Position numbers and translations under genes: made by a program. Below, one piece after another: positions 40,103-49,387 of a DNA stretch of 64,000 bases. The first letter of the stretch is position 1; every line of letters begins with the position of its first letter. Origin of the DNA: Verrucomicrobiaceae bacterium. Its GTDB lineage: Bacteria > Verrucomicrobiota > Verrucomicrobiia > Verrucomicrobiales > Verrucomicrobiaceae. The DNA lies in assembly GCA_015075365.1 (NCBI GenBank), contig JABTUN010000002.1, forward strand, positions 310,001 through 374,000, read 5' to 3'. The notes below the pieces were generated by a model. That model did not search any database, had not been told where the DNA came from, and saw nothing but the letters and a program-made list of their open reading frames with translations.

Positions 40103-41545
40103 TTAGCCAATCACCTCAGGCCATTCCGTGTGGAAGAACTGGCCTTCGGGTTTGTCCACGCGCTCGTAGGTGTGGGCACCGAAGAAGTCGCGCTGGGCTT
40201 GGAGGAGGTTGGCGGGAAGGCGTTCGGCGCGGTAGCTGTCGTAGTAGCCGAGGGACGCAGAGAACGCAGGAACCGGGATGCCGTTGAGGGTGGCGATGCT
40301 GACCACTTCGCGCCAGCTCTGCTGAGTTTTGCTGAGCACGTCTTTGAAGAACGGGTCGAGCATGAGGTTCGCGAGCTGCGGGTTGGTGCGGTAGGCGTCG
40401 GTGATGCGGTTGAGGAAGCGGGCGCGGATGATGCAACCGCCGCGCCAGATGGCGGCGATGCGGCCGAGGTCGAGGCCCCAGTTCTTCTTCTCGCCCATGG
40501 TTTTGATCAGATCGAGACCCTGCGCGTAGCTGATGATCTTGGAGGCGTAGAGGGCGTCGTGGACCTTCTTGACGAGCTCTTTCTTGTCGGTGGTGATGTT
40601 GACCTTCGGGCCGGTGAGCTGGGTGCTGGCGGCGACGCGTTGCTTCTTCTGGCTGGAGAGGATGCGGGCCTCGACGGCGGCGTTGATGGTGCTGATGACG
40701 ACGGCGTTTTCGGCGGCGTTGAGCAGCGTCCACTGGCCGGTGCCTTTCTGGCCGGCCTTATCGACGATGAGTTCGACGACGGGCTTGCCGGTTTCGGGGT
40801 CTTTTTGCTCCAAAGCCTTGCCGGAGATCTGGATGAGGTAGCTGAGGAGGTCGCCCTCGTTCCACTCGTTGAAGATGGCGGCCATCTCGTCGGTGGTGAA
40901 GCCGGCGTGCTTGAAGATGTTGTAGGCTTCGCAGATGAGCTGCATGTCGCCGTATTCGATGCCGTTGTGGATCATCTTCACGTAGTGACCGGCGCCGCCG
41001 GGGCCGATGTGGATGACGCAGGGCTCGCCATCGACCTTTGCGGCGATGGATTCAAAGATGGGCTTCATCACTTCCCAAGTGGAAGCAGGGCCGCCGGGCA
41101 TGATGGAGGGACCTTTACGGGCACCTTCTTCACCGCCGGAGACGCCAGCGCCGATGAAACGGAGGCCTTTTTCGGCCATGTAGGCGTCGCGACGCTCGGT
41201 GGTCTGGTAGAAGCTGTTGCCGCCGTCGATGACGATGTCGCCTTTGTCCAAAAGCGGGATGAGCTGCTCGATCACGGCGTCCACGGCGTCGCGGTCGGTG
41301 TCCTTCACGGCGGTGGATTTCACCATGATGTGGATTTTGCGCGGGAGGGCGAGGCTCTGGACGAATTCCTCGAGGGTCTTGGTGCCGACGAGGGCCTTGC
41401 CAGGGTGCTTGGCGACGAATTCGTCGGTGACGCTGGTGGTGCGGTTGTAGACGCTGACCTGGAAGCCGCGGCTTTCGACGTTGAGAACGAGGTTTTGGCC
41501 CATCACGGCGAGGCCGATCAGACCGAAGTCACTTTTTTTGCTCAT
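40103..41545 (-). CDS. gnd: 6-phosphogluconate dehydrogenase, decarboxylating
   Basis: A 480-residue enzyme of the oxidative pentose phosphate pathway, converting 6-phosphogluconate to ribulose-5-phosphate with NADP+. N-terminal GLAVMGQNLVLN and YNRT (nucleotide binding), the signature DGGNSFYQTTERR, GAGVSGGEEGARKGPSIMPGG, and the catalytic-lysine segment GPGGAGHYVKMIHNGIEYGDMQ (given in parts) are all present. C-terminal GCIIRARFLNRI and QAQRDFFGAHTYER are typical. ATG 41545 (MSKKSDFGLIG) is chosen over an in-frame start at 41587. Confidence 0.97.
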   Translation of the reverse strand: MSKKSDFGLIGLAVMGQNLVLNVESRGFQVSVYNRTTSVTDEFVAKHPGKALVGTKTLEEFVQSLALPRKIHIMVKSTAVKDTDRDAVDAVIEQLIPLLDKGDIVIDGGNSFYQTTERRDAYMAEKGLRFIGAGVSGGEEGARKGPSIMPGGPASTWEVMKPIFESIAAKVDGEPCVIHIGPGGAGHYVKMIHNGIEYGDMQLICEAYNIFKHAGFTTDEMAAIFNEWNEGDLLSYLIQISGKALEQKDPETGKPVVELIVDKAGQKGTGQWTLLNAAENAVVISTINAAVEARILSSQKKQRVAASTQLTGPKVNITTDKKELVKKVHDALYASKIISYAQGLDLIKTMGEKKNWGLDLGRIAAIWRGGCIIRARFLNRITDAYRTNPQLANLMLDPFFKDVLSKTQQSWREVVSIATLNGIPVPAFSASLGYYDSYRAERLPANLLQAQRDFFGAHTYERVDKPEGQFFHTEWPEVIG

Positions 41546-41652
41546 AGTTTGGGGCGGGGTCCATACCTGCCCGCCGGGCCTGCGCAAAGGGGATTTTGTT
41601 CATGCGGAGCATGAGCGGCGTCGATGCGGGCGGCGGAGGCCTTCCAAGCCCG

Positions 41653-42510
41653 TCAATGGAGCTCGGCGAGGGCCTTGCGGTGCTGGGCGGCGAGCATGCC
41701 GAGCATGCGGGCGAGGACGACCATGGAGATCATCAGGACCACGGAGCCGAGCAGGGGGCCGACCCATGGAATGGTGCGCAGCACATAGCCCGCGGCGGCC
41801 ATGGCGAGGTGAAACACGATCACCGCCTTGGCGGCAGGCAGGCAGCGCGTGAACGCGGGAATCACCAGATGCGGCCACCACGCGCCAAAACGCTCCTGAA
41901 ACACGATCATGAGGGCCGCAAAGGGGAAGTAGGCCGCTCCAATCAAAACACCCGCGGCCTCGGCCATGCGATTGATGCCCACATGGCTGTCCGTGGCGAT
42001 GTGGACGCAGATCAGCGGGATGTGGCTGACGATCGCAGCACCGATGATGCGAACGCCCGGCCGGATGAGGTCTTCCACAGGCTCGCTGAGCTTCGGCCAG
42101 GGCGGCAGCGCGTCACTGCCCTCGAGCGTGGTGTGGATGATGCGGTAAAAATAACTGGCCGAATACACACCGACCACCAGCGCGATCACGAGCCCCGCTA
42201 GAGGGATGAGGGCCGCGACCCCGGCCGCCACAGCCAGGCCCAGGGCCGTTTTGATGAATTCAGGCTGCCCAGGCCTCCAAGGCCAGGTCTTGGCTTCGTT
42301 GAACAAGGCGCTGCCGTCGAGCCGGGGACGCTCAGGCACCTCTTCCTCGACTTTTTTGGTCGTCGTGGCCGCCGCAGCCGGTTGCTCCAATTTGGAGACA
42401 ACCACCTCCGACACATGAGCAGCCGGGGGCGGCAGGCCGGCCGGCGCGGATGGCGGCGGGAGGTTTGACGGGGGGGATGGCGGGGGAAGATCAGGAGGCG
42501 GGGGATTCAT
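41653..42510 (-). CDS. Multi-pass membrane protein with Pro-rich cytoplasmic N-terminus
   Basis: A 285-residue protein. Residues 1-35 are a run of Pro-rich units (PPPDLPPPSPPSNLPPPS), followed by a charged linker and about five hydrophobic segments (LGLAVAAGVAALIPLAGLVI; VLIGAAYFPFAALMIV; VGPLLGSVVLMISMVVLA). The arrangement resembles DUF4013-type membrane proteins of PVC bacteria, but I cannot name a function. The 107-bp gap to gnd on the same strand could allow cotranscription. Confidence 0.7.
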   Translation of the reverse strand: MNPPPPDLPPPSPPSNLPPPSAPAGLPPPAAHVSEVVVSKLEQPAAAATTTKKVEEEVPERPRLDGSALFNEAKTWPWRPGQPEFIKTALGLAVAAGVAALIPLAGLVIALVVGVYSASYFYRIIHTTLEGSDALPPWPKLSEPVEDLIRPGVRIIGAAIVSHIPLICVHIATDSHVGINRMAEAAGVLIGAAYFPFAALMIVFQERFGAWWPHLVIPAFTRCLPAAKAVIVFHLAMAAAGYVLRTIPWVGPLLGSVVLMISMVVLARMLGMLAAQHRKALAELH

Positions 42511-42700
42511 GCGGTAAAATCGCGAGGGTTATAGAGAGTCCGTGTGGATTTGCCAAGAGCGAAGGTGGCGGCGCGCAGGACAAGAATCCGCGCCATGCCA
42601 CAGGGCAGGCTGCTGACGCCGGGAGATCTCATGTGAAAACAATGCCGGCGCGACACAGGCCCTTGATAAAGACAGGCTGCGCCGTCGTCTTCCATGCCGC

Positions 42701-44287
42701 ATGAAATCACTCCTCCGCCTGCTGCCGCTCCTCTGCCTCCTGCTGTCACCCGCCCAAACACAAGCGGTGACGAAGCCGAACATCATTTTCATCCTCTGTG
42801 ATGACCTCGGCTACGGGGATGTGAGGTGCCTGAATCCGGAGGGAAAAATCGCCACACCGCACATGGACCGCCTGGCGGCGGAGGGCATGATCTTCACCGA
42901 TGCGCATAGCGGGTCGAGCGTATGCACGCCCACGCGCTACGGGGTGATGACCGGGCGCTACGCCTGGCGCTCGAAACTGCAAAGCGGCGTGCTCGGCGGG
43001 CTGTCGCCCCGCCTGATCGAGCAGGGACGCCTCACCGTGCCGGCCTTTTTGAAGCAGAACGGCTACCACACCGCCTGCGTGGGCAAGTGGCATCTGGGCA
43101 TGGACTGGGTGCGCACCGGCGAGATCAGCGAGATGAGCATCGAGAAACCGGTCCAGGTGAGAAATGTCGATTACACCAAGCCCGTCACCAACGGCCCCAC
43201 CAGCGTGGGTTTTGACACCTACTTTGGCATCAGCGCCTCGCTCGACATGGTGCCCTACTGCTTCATCGAAAACGACCGCGTGGCCGCCCATCCCACCGAG
43301 ACCATGAAGATACCGATGAACGGTGCGAAGGGCGGCTTCACCCGAGAGGGGCCCGGCAGTCCCGGCTTCCGCGGGGAGGACGTCCTCCCTGCCCTCACTC
43401 AGCGCGCGCTGAAGATCATCGGCGAAAAAGCGGCCGATGCGAAGAACGGGAAGCCGTTTTTCATCTACATGCCGCTGAATTCCCCGCACACGCCCATCGT
43501 GCCGAGCGAAAAGTGGCAGGGGAAAAGCGGCCTCAGCTTGTATGCCGATTTTGTCATGGAGACAGATGACTCCATCGGCAAGGTGATGCGCGCCACGGAG
43601 GAGAACGGCCTGGCGCAGGACACGCTGATCATCGTGACAAGCGACAACGGCTGCTCTCCCAGCGCCGACTTCCCGTTCCACCTCTCGAAGGGTCACAATC
43701 CCAGCCACAACCTGCGCGGCCACAAGGCAGACATCTTCGATGGCGGTCACCGCGTGCCTTTCATCGTGCGCTGGCCGGCGCGGGTGAAAGGCGGGCAGAA
43801 AACCGCGCAACTCACCTGCCTGACCGATCTCATGGCCACCGCCGCCGACATCCTGGGCCAGAAGCTCCCTGAAGACGCCGCCGAGGACAGTTTCAGCTTC
43901 CTCCCGGCCCTCACCGGACAGAAAAGCGCCGTCACGCGCCCCAACATCATCCATCACAGCATCAACGGCTCCTTTGCCATTCGCGAAGGCAGCCTGAAAC
44001 TCAACCTGTGCGCCGACTCCGGCGGCTGGAGTGATCCACGCCCCGGCACTGCTCCGGCTGGGAGCCCTGAAAGCCAGCTCTACGACCTCAGCACGGACAT
44101 CGCCGAGCAGAACAACCTTCTCAATTCCCGGTCCGAGGATGCCGCGAGGCTGAAGGCCCTGCTCGAAGCCCAAATCTCCCAAGGCCGCAGCACACCCGGA
44201 CCCGCGCAGAAGAACGCCGTGGAGGTCGTCCTGCGAAAAGCCGCGCCAAAGAAGGGCCAGCCCAAAAAGGCCAAGGCCCAGAAATGA
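42701..44287 (+). CDS. Secreted arylsulfatase (type I, Cys-formylglycine)
   Basis: A 528-residue sulfatase with signal peptide MKSLLRLLPLLCLLLSPAQT. The metal-binding start KPNIIFILCDDLGYGD and the active-site CTPTR at residues 75-79 (Cys75 becomes formylglycine) are clear, followed by GKWHLG and TSDNGCSPS. The C-terminus is Lys/Ala-rich. It hydrolyses sulfate esters of polysaccharides outside the cell, fitting the secreted catabolic repertoire here. A formylglycine-generating enzyme gene was not seen in the window. The 190-bp gap upstream probably holds its promoter. Confidence 0.94.
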   Translation: MKSLLRLLPLLCLLLSPAQTQAVTKPNIIFILCDDLGYGDVRCLNPEGKIATPHMDRLAAEGMIFTDAHSGSSVCTPTRYGVMTGRYAWRSKLQSGVLGGLSPRLIEQGRLTVPAFLKQNGYHTACVGKWHLGMDWVRTGEISEMSIEKPVQVRNVDYTKPVTNGPTSVGFDTYFGISASLDMVPYCFIENDRVAAHPTETMKIPMNGAKGGFTREGPGSPGFRGEDVLPALTQRALKIIGEKAADAKNGKPFFIYMPLNSPHTPIVPSEKWQGKSGLSLYADFVMETDDSIGKVMRATEENGLAQDTLIIVTSDNGCSPSADFPFHLSKGHNPSHNLRGHKADIFDGGHRVPFIVRWPARVKGGQKTAQLTCLTDLMATAADILGQKLPEDAAEDSFSFLPALTGQKSAVTRPNIIHHSINGSFAIREGSLKLNLCADSGGWSDPRPGTAPAGSPESQLYDLSTDIAEQNNLLNSRSEDAARLKALLEAQISQGRSTPGPAQKNAVEVVLRKAAPKKGQPKKAKAQK

Positions 44288-44302
44288 GTTCCGTCAAAAA
44301 AA

Positions 44303-44328
44303 GCGCGGCACCCGTGAAGGTGCCGCGC
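44303..44328 (-). terminator. Rho-independent terminator after the DUF1501 gene
   Basis: GCGCGGCACC-CGTGAA-GGTGCCGCGC: a 10-bp perfect stem. The A7 run at 44296-44302 reads as a T tract on the minus strand, so it ends the DUF1501 transcript; it may also stop sulfatase transcripts coming from the left. Confidence 0.85.
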
Positions 44329-44355
44329 CACAGATCGTAAGCGGATGCGTGTGAC

Positions 44356-45663
44356 TCAGGCAAACACGCCGGTGACAGGCTGGCCCTTGTCCGCGATGGT
44401 GAACGGACGCTTGCTGGGGCTGTAGATGACCTGGTCAAGCGGAAGACCCAGCGCGTAGGCGATGGTGGCATTGAAGTCCTGGATCTTCATCTTGTCCTCG
44501 ACGACCTCACGGCCCTCCTTGTCGGTCTTCCCATAAACGTAGCCGCCTTTGACGCCACCGCCGAACATGACGGCGGAGAAGGCCTTCGGATAGTGATCAC
44601 GGCCGACATTCTGGTTGATGTCCGGCGTGCGACCGAACTCGGTGGTCACGACGACGAGCGTTTCCTGTAGCAGACCGCGATTGTGAAGATCGCTGAGCAG
44701 CGTGGACAGACCCCGGTCGAGCGTCTCGCAGCGTTCCGGCACAGCAACGAAGTTGGCGTTGTGCGTGTCCCAGCCGCCGAGAGAAACCTCGACGAAGCGC
44801 ACGCCGCGCTCCACCAAACGGCGGGCGAGGAGGCAGCCCTGGCCGAAAGCCTCACGTCCATAGGCGGCTCGCAGCTCACCCGGCTCATCGGCGAGATCGA
44901 AAGCCTTCAAGTCCTCCGATTTCATCATGGCCATGGCGTCATCGTACATGTCCGCGTAGGCCTTGACGTTGCGGTGCGGGAAAGTGGCGCGGAAATCCTT
45001 GTCGAGCTCGTCGGCCAGCCGCATGCGGGCCTTGAACTTGTCCTCCGGCGCGCTGTTTTTGATATTCTTGAGGCCGTTCTCCGGGTTGCTGACGAACAGA
45101 GGGGCCTGAGCGGCCGGGAAGAAGCCCGCGCCCGGGTGGCGGCTGTCGTTTCCGATGTACACAAAGTTCGGCAGCGTGCTGTTGCCACCACCCTGGAAGA
45201 CGTTCAGCCAGGCTCCCATGGCAGGGTGGCGGATGGTGCCGCGCAGCTCATAGCTGGTGTGCATCATGTAATTCCCCTGCTCGTGCGCTCCCTGCGTGGA
45301 GGTGAGGGAGTTGATGATCGTGCCGTGATGCATCTGCTCCGCCGTGCGCGGCAGGTACTCGGAGATTCGCACGCCATCCGCGCTGGTCTTCACAGGCTTC
45401 GTGGGGCCGGCGGTCTCGACGCCTTCCTTCACATCCCAAGTGTCCATGTGCGACTGACCGCCGCTCATGTAGAGGAAGATCACGTTCTTGGCCGTGGCTG
45501 CCTGGCGCAGCTTCGAGGAGCCTTCAAAGGCGGCGAAGGACCTGCTGGTCAGCGAGTGGCCGAGAAGGCCGACACCAAGCAGCGAGGACGCTGTCTTGGC
45601 GGCGAAGTCACGGCGGGAAATTTCGCCGGAGCGGAGTAGTTTGGAGGCGAGTTCCTGTTTCAT
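44356..45663 (-). CDS. DUF1501 secreted protein
   Basis: A 435-residue DUF1501 protein, a family related to the alkaline-phosphatase/sulfatase fold and found paired with DUF1549/DUF1553 in PVC bacteria. It has a twin-arginine signal (SRRDFAAKTASSLLGVGLL), then YMSGGQSHMDTWD, EVSLGGWDTHNANF, VVVTTEFGRTPDIN and GRDHYPKAFSAVMFGGGVKGG. It lies 39 bp downstream of its DUF1549 partner on the same strand. Confidence 0.94.
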   Translation of the reverse strand: MKQELASKLLRSGEISRRDFAAKTASSLLGVGLLGHSLTSRSFAAFEGSSKLRQAATAKNVIFLYMSGGQSHMDTWDVKEGVETAGPTKPVKTSADGVRISEYLPRTAEQMHHGTIINSLTSTQGAHEQGNYMMHTSYELRGTIRHPAMGAWLNVFQGGGNSTLPNFVYIGNDSRHPGAGFFPAAQAPLFVSNPENGLKNIKNSAPEDKFKARMRLADELDKDFRATFPHRNVKAYADMYDDAMAMMKSEDLKAFDLADEPGELRAAYGREAFGQGCLLARRLVERGVRFVEVSLGGWDTHNANFVAVPERCETLDRGLSTLLSDLHNRGLLQETLVVVTTEFGRTPDINQNVGRDHYPKAFSAVMFGGGVKGGYVYGKTDKEGREVVEDKMKIQDFNATIAYALGLPLDQVIYSPSKRPFTIADKGQPVTGVFA

Positions 45664-45702
45664 GGGATGTGGCGCTTGTGTTGTTGGGTTTGGTGGGCTG
45701 TC

Positions 45703-48192
45703 TTACTGGATGAAAATGAACTGCTGGGTGTTCAGGAGGGAGAAAACGAGGTCTTCCATCGTGTTGAGGCCGCTTTCCTGGGCCTTGAGCCAGGTTTCCG
45801 TCTCCCGCGCGGTGGGCTTCCGCGCCAGGATGGTCATGTAGGCGGCCTCCACCTTGTCGTCCGGATACTGGGCCTTGTTCACCGTGAGCATGAGCTGGCT
45901 GTATTTGCTGAGGATCTGCGGCAAGAGGCTGCCGTTCATCATGGCGAGCGCCTGGGGCACGCTGGCCTCGCTGTTGGCATTCTCGATGGTTTCACGATCG
46001 CTCTGGCCGAATTCGCGCAGGTAGTGGCCGCGCGGAGCAGGGCTCTCCAACTCGGCGGCGCGGAGCGTGTTGCGGCTGACCTGTTCACGGGCATTGATGT
46101 AGGACCGGCGCTCCTTCTCCGGAATGCCGTAGAACTCCGCCTCCTCGGCATAAGCAGCGCGGATCTTGTTTTGAAGCTCCTCACGCTCCTCTTTGGTCAG
46201 TTCAGGCCGGTCATAGCCGGGAATGTTGATCTTCTCGGTGCGGACACCGTAAGCCATCATCATCATGTCAGCACCACCCATCATGGCGGGCGCGCCATCG
46301 GTGCCTGCGGCACCCTTGGTGTTCATGGCCACGGTTTGGAAGGGCTTGCCGGTGACTTTTTCGAACAGCTTCTTCTGCCCGTTGGAGATGACCTCCGCGT
46401 AGGTCACCCGGCGGCCTTCATTCTGGATGCGGTTGACCTCGTTGCGGATGGCATCGGATTTTTTGCGGAGCTCGTCCGCCTTGGCCATGGCGGCCTCCTT
46501 CTGCGGACCTTCCGGCATCGCATCCGCTGCATCACGCGCTTCCTTGGCAGCCGTGCGTGCCTCAGCATAGAGCTTCTGCTGCACCTCGGTGCGTTCGCGG
46601 TTCATGCCGTAGATCTTGGCGGCTTTTTCGAGGCCTTTCAGAGCTTCCTCAGGAGTCAAAGAGTCCACGCTGTCGGCGATCTTCTTCGCCTGGAGAATGC
46701 GCTGCTCCATTTGATCACGACTTGCCTGGTTGATCATGTCCGGGCTGGGATTGATGAGGGTAACGAAGGAATCCCACATCTGCTCAGCGGTCATGCGGCG
46801 CAGCAGCGGACCGGTGAAGTGATACACACTCCCCGGCGCATATTCCTGTCGGGTGACCTGGGCCTGGTAAGCCTTCGTGTTGTAGAGCACGCGCAGCACA
46901 GCCTTCATGTCATAATTCAGGTCCACAACGAGCTTTTCGAGATGCTTTTCCATCTCCGGGATCATCGGCACGCTGGTGTCCATGAGTTCGTCGAGCGGCT
47001 CGATGAGGGCGAGGCCGAACACACGCTTCCAGAGGCGGTTGGCGATGACGGTGGTGAAGCGCGGATTTTCGGGACTTGTCATCCAGCGGGCGTAGGCCTG
47101 CAGCGGTGTCTCCCCCGGGAGAGTGTTGCACTCGTGGCCCATCATCGTGCCGGGCTCGACGGCAGAGCGGGGTTTGGCATCGGTGTACTGATAGTCGTGC
47201 GGCAGGGTCACCTTGCGGTCACGCAATGATACTGTGGTATAGCGCATCGTGTTGCGGACATCGGTGATGGCCTCCTGGTAGCCGCGCTGCTCGCGACGCA
47301 GCTTTTCACGCGCCTCATTCCGCTGTTTGTTCACCTCGCGCATTTTTTCTTCATAGGCTTTTTGAGCGGCTGCATAGGCCTTCTCGGCGGCCGCACGCTC
47401 TTCCCGGCTCATCTTGCCGGATATGGCGGGACGCTTCGGACGCTCCGGCTCCTTGAAGGAGGCACGGATGGTGTCCTCCTGCTCGCGCAGGAGATCGCGC
47501 ACCTCCCCCATCACGCCGCCCTCATAGTCCAGCGTGTTCACACCGTAAGTGAATGCCGCCATTTTATAGAACTGCATCTGGGTCCACTTGTCGAACGGGT
47601 GGTTGTGGCACTGCGCACATTCAATGCGGGTACCCAGGAAGACGCGCACGGTGTTCGCCATGTTGTCCAGCGGCATGCCGCGATCACGCATGTAGTAGCC
47701 GATGGCTCCATTGTCCCAAGCCTTGCCTTGGGCGGCGACGAGTTCTCGCACAAACTGGTCATAGGGTTTGTTTTCCCGAAGACTCTGCTTCACGAAGTTA
47801 GCGTAGGCAGCGCCGGTGATCGCACCGGTCTGGTTGCCGTTCGTCGTGATGCGCAGCACATCCGCCCAATAGTTGAAGGAGTGCTGCACATACGCCTCGG
47901 AGGCCAGCAGCTTGTCGATCAGTTTTGCCCGTTTGTCTCCAGCCTTGTCGTTCAGGAATGCCTCGGCTTCGCGCGTGGTCGGGATGCGCCCGATGATGTC
48001 GAGATAGACGCGCCGTACGAAGGTGTTGTCGTCGGTGTCGGGATTACGCGCCAGTTTTTGCTTCTGCCAATGGGCTTCCAGCACGGAGTCAAGCTGGCGC
48101 GCGGCATCGTTGGGGGTTGGCCTGACTGCCGCCAGCAGCGAGGAACCAAACAAACCAAGAATAAGTGGGGTGAGGGCGAGGGTTCGCTTCAT
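45703..48192 (-). CDS. DUF1549/DUF1553 secreted protein
   Basis: An 829-residue protein with signal peptide MKRTLALTPLILGLFGSSLLA. The DUF1549 domain has ARNPDTDDNTFVRRVYLDIIGRIP (given in part) and ECAQCHNHPFDKWTQ. A long charged helical linker (residues about 260-300, KAYAAAQKAYEEKMREVNKQ) leads to DUF1553 (NPRFTTVIANRLWKRVFG, MTAEQMWDSFVTL), which contains a second Lys/Glu-rich helical stretch near 520-600. It is paired with the DUF1501 gene downstream. About 177 bp upstream, before the PEP-CTERM gene, holds no gene. Confidence 0.94.
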   Translation of the reverse strand: MKRTLALTPLILGLFGSSLLAAVRPTPNDAARQLDSVLEAHWQKQKLARNPDTDDNTFVRRVYLDIIGRIPTTREAEAFLNDKAGDKRAKLIDKLLASEAYVQHSFNYWADVLRITTNGNQTGAITGAAYANFVKQSLRENKPYDQFVRELVAAQGKAWDNGAIGYYMRDRGMPLDNMANTVRVFLGTRIECAQCHNHPFDKWTQMQFYKMAAFTYGVNTLDYEGGVMGEVRDLLREQEDTIRASFKEPERPKRPAISGKMSREERAAAEKAYAAAQKAYEEKMREVNKQRNEAREKLRREQRGYQEAITDVRNTMRYTTVSLRDRKVTLPHDYQYTDAKPRSAVEPGTMMGHECNTLPGETPLQAYARWMTSPENPRFTTVIANRLWKRVFGLALIEPLDELMDTSVPMIPEMEKHLEKLVVDLNYDMKAVLRVLYNTKAYQAQVTRQEYAPGSVYHFTGPLLRRMTAEQMWDSFVTLINPSPDMINQASRDQMEQRILQAKKIADSVDSLTPEEALKGLEKAAKIYGMNRERTEVQQKLYAEARTAAKEARDAADAMPEGPQKEAAMAKADELRKKSDAIRNEVNRIQNEGRRVTYAEVISNGQKKLFEKVTGKPFQTVAMNTKGAAGTDGAPAMMGGADMMMMAYGVRTEKINIPGYDRPELTKEEREELQNKIRAAYAEEAEFYGIPEKERRSYINAREQVSRNTLRAAELESPAPRGHYLREFGQSDRETIENANSEASVPQALAMMNGSLLPQILSKYSQLMLTVNKAQYPDDKVEAAYMTILARKPTARETETWLKAQESGLNTMEDLVFSLLNTQQFIFIQ

Positions 48193-48369
48193 GAGCCGTC
48201 AAACGGCACAGAAAGGAGTCTTTTTCACAATCACCGCACAATTTATCACAAGATCCATGCCATACGTGGACAGAAGCCAGCCGGAAGGACTACACAAAAA
48301 ATGCCACGAACACGGGGGACGCAGCATCTTCTTCGTCAAAAGGTGCAAAAGGCACCACCACACATGCGC

Positions 48370-49104
48370 TCAATGAAAACGTGAGCGACGGCGCATCAGA
48401 AGGATCACACCAGCGGCACCAATCAACAGGGCTCCTGAAGGCTCTGGAATCGGCGCGCAATCACCTTTCAGAACGATGTTGTCCAGGCAGAGTTCACCAC
48501 CATCCGCCCCATACGCGAAGATCTCGAAATAAAGGGTCGTACCCGAGGTGTCCAGCCCGCTGATGAGATCGGTGGAGCCATAGCTGGAGGTGAAATCGAG
48601 ACGGTTCCACGTTCCGGTGCCCGTGAGCCCCACCGGGCCCGTCGTGTTGTATTGGATAGCTCCGTTGACATCTTTCCAGAACACAGTTGCCTGGATGGTG
48701 TCCACCGAGCCAGCGCTTGTACGCATCCAGTCGAAGCCAAAGCTGCTCAGTGTGATTTGGTCCGCCGGATTCACATGCACCTGAAAAGCCAGCGTGTTTA
48801 CGGCCTGCGAGAGATCGGAGCGAAGCACAGAGTAGTTTGCCGCAGTCTTCTCCCAACCATCAAAACAGCGAAAACGGGACCCGTCGGGGCCGCCGCAGAA
48901 CTTGAGGGTCTGGGCGAGGTCGTTTGGACACAAGTCGGTGGCGCTGATACAAGGCGAGCAATAAGCCGGACGGTTGGGATCAACAAAGCTCCCGACGTTA
49001 TTGAAGTCATAGAGGACCAAGGTGTTTTGAAAAGGATCCTCGGAGGAGATGGCGAGGCCATTAAAAAAGGCGAGGGCAGCGAGAGTGAGGACGGTTTTGT
49101 TCAT
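48370..49104 (-). CDS. PEP-CTERM sorted secreted protein
   Basis: A 244-residue protein with signal peptide MNKTVLTLAALAFFNGLAIS, a lectin-like beta-sandwich body containing several Cys (YCSPCISATDLCP), and a C-terminal PEP-CTERM sorting tail (IPEPSGALLIGAAGVILLMRRRSR). Exosortase would cut or anchor it at the outer surface; no exosortase gene is in the window. Binding role unknown. Confidence 0.85.
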   Translation of the reverse strand: MNKTVLTLAALAFFNGLAISSEDPFQNTLVLYDFNNVGSFVDPNRPAYCSPCISATDLCPNDLAQTLKFCGGPDGSRFRCFDGWEKTAANYSVLRSDLSQAVNTLAFQVHVNPADQITLSSFGFDWMRTSAGSVDTIQATVFWKDVNGAIQYNTTGPVGLTGTGTWNRLDFTSSYGSTDLISGLDTSGTTLYFEIFAYGADGGELCLDNIVLKGDCAPIPEPSGALLIGAAGVILLMRRRSRFH

Positions 49105-49387
49105 AAAATGACTCCGGTCTGAAAGGCAGTTTCGATCTAGCGATCAATCGATCTCAGGTTGCCCGGCGCCCGCCTCACAAACAATGTTAAAATTGCAAGA
49201 ATTACCTCATTTGAAATTCAGAATTGAGAAACAGAGATGTCTAAACCCTTGCTAACCAAGAAGTCATAAACACTGCGCCTCAAGTGAACGAAAACCTGAA
49301 GCCCTTGCCGCCTTCTCCGGAAATCGTCTGAATTTTCATAAATTCCATTTTGAACCTTCCTTTAGATTGCTAAATTTATGTTAAACA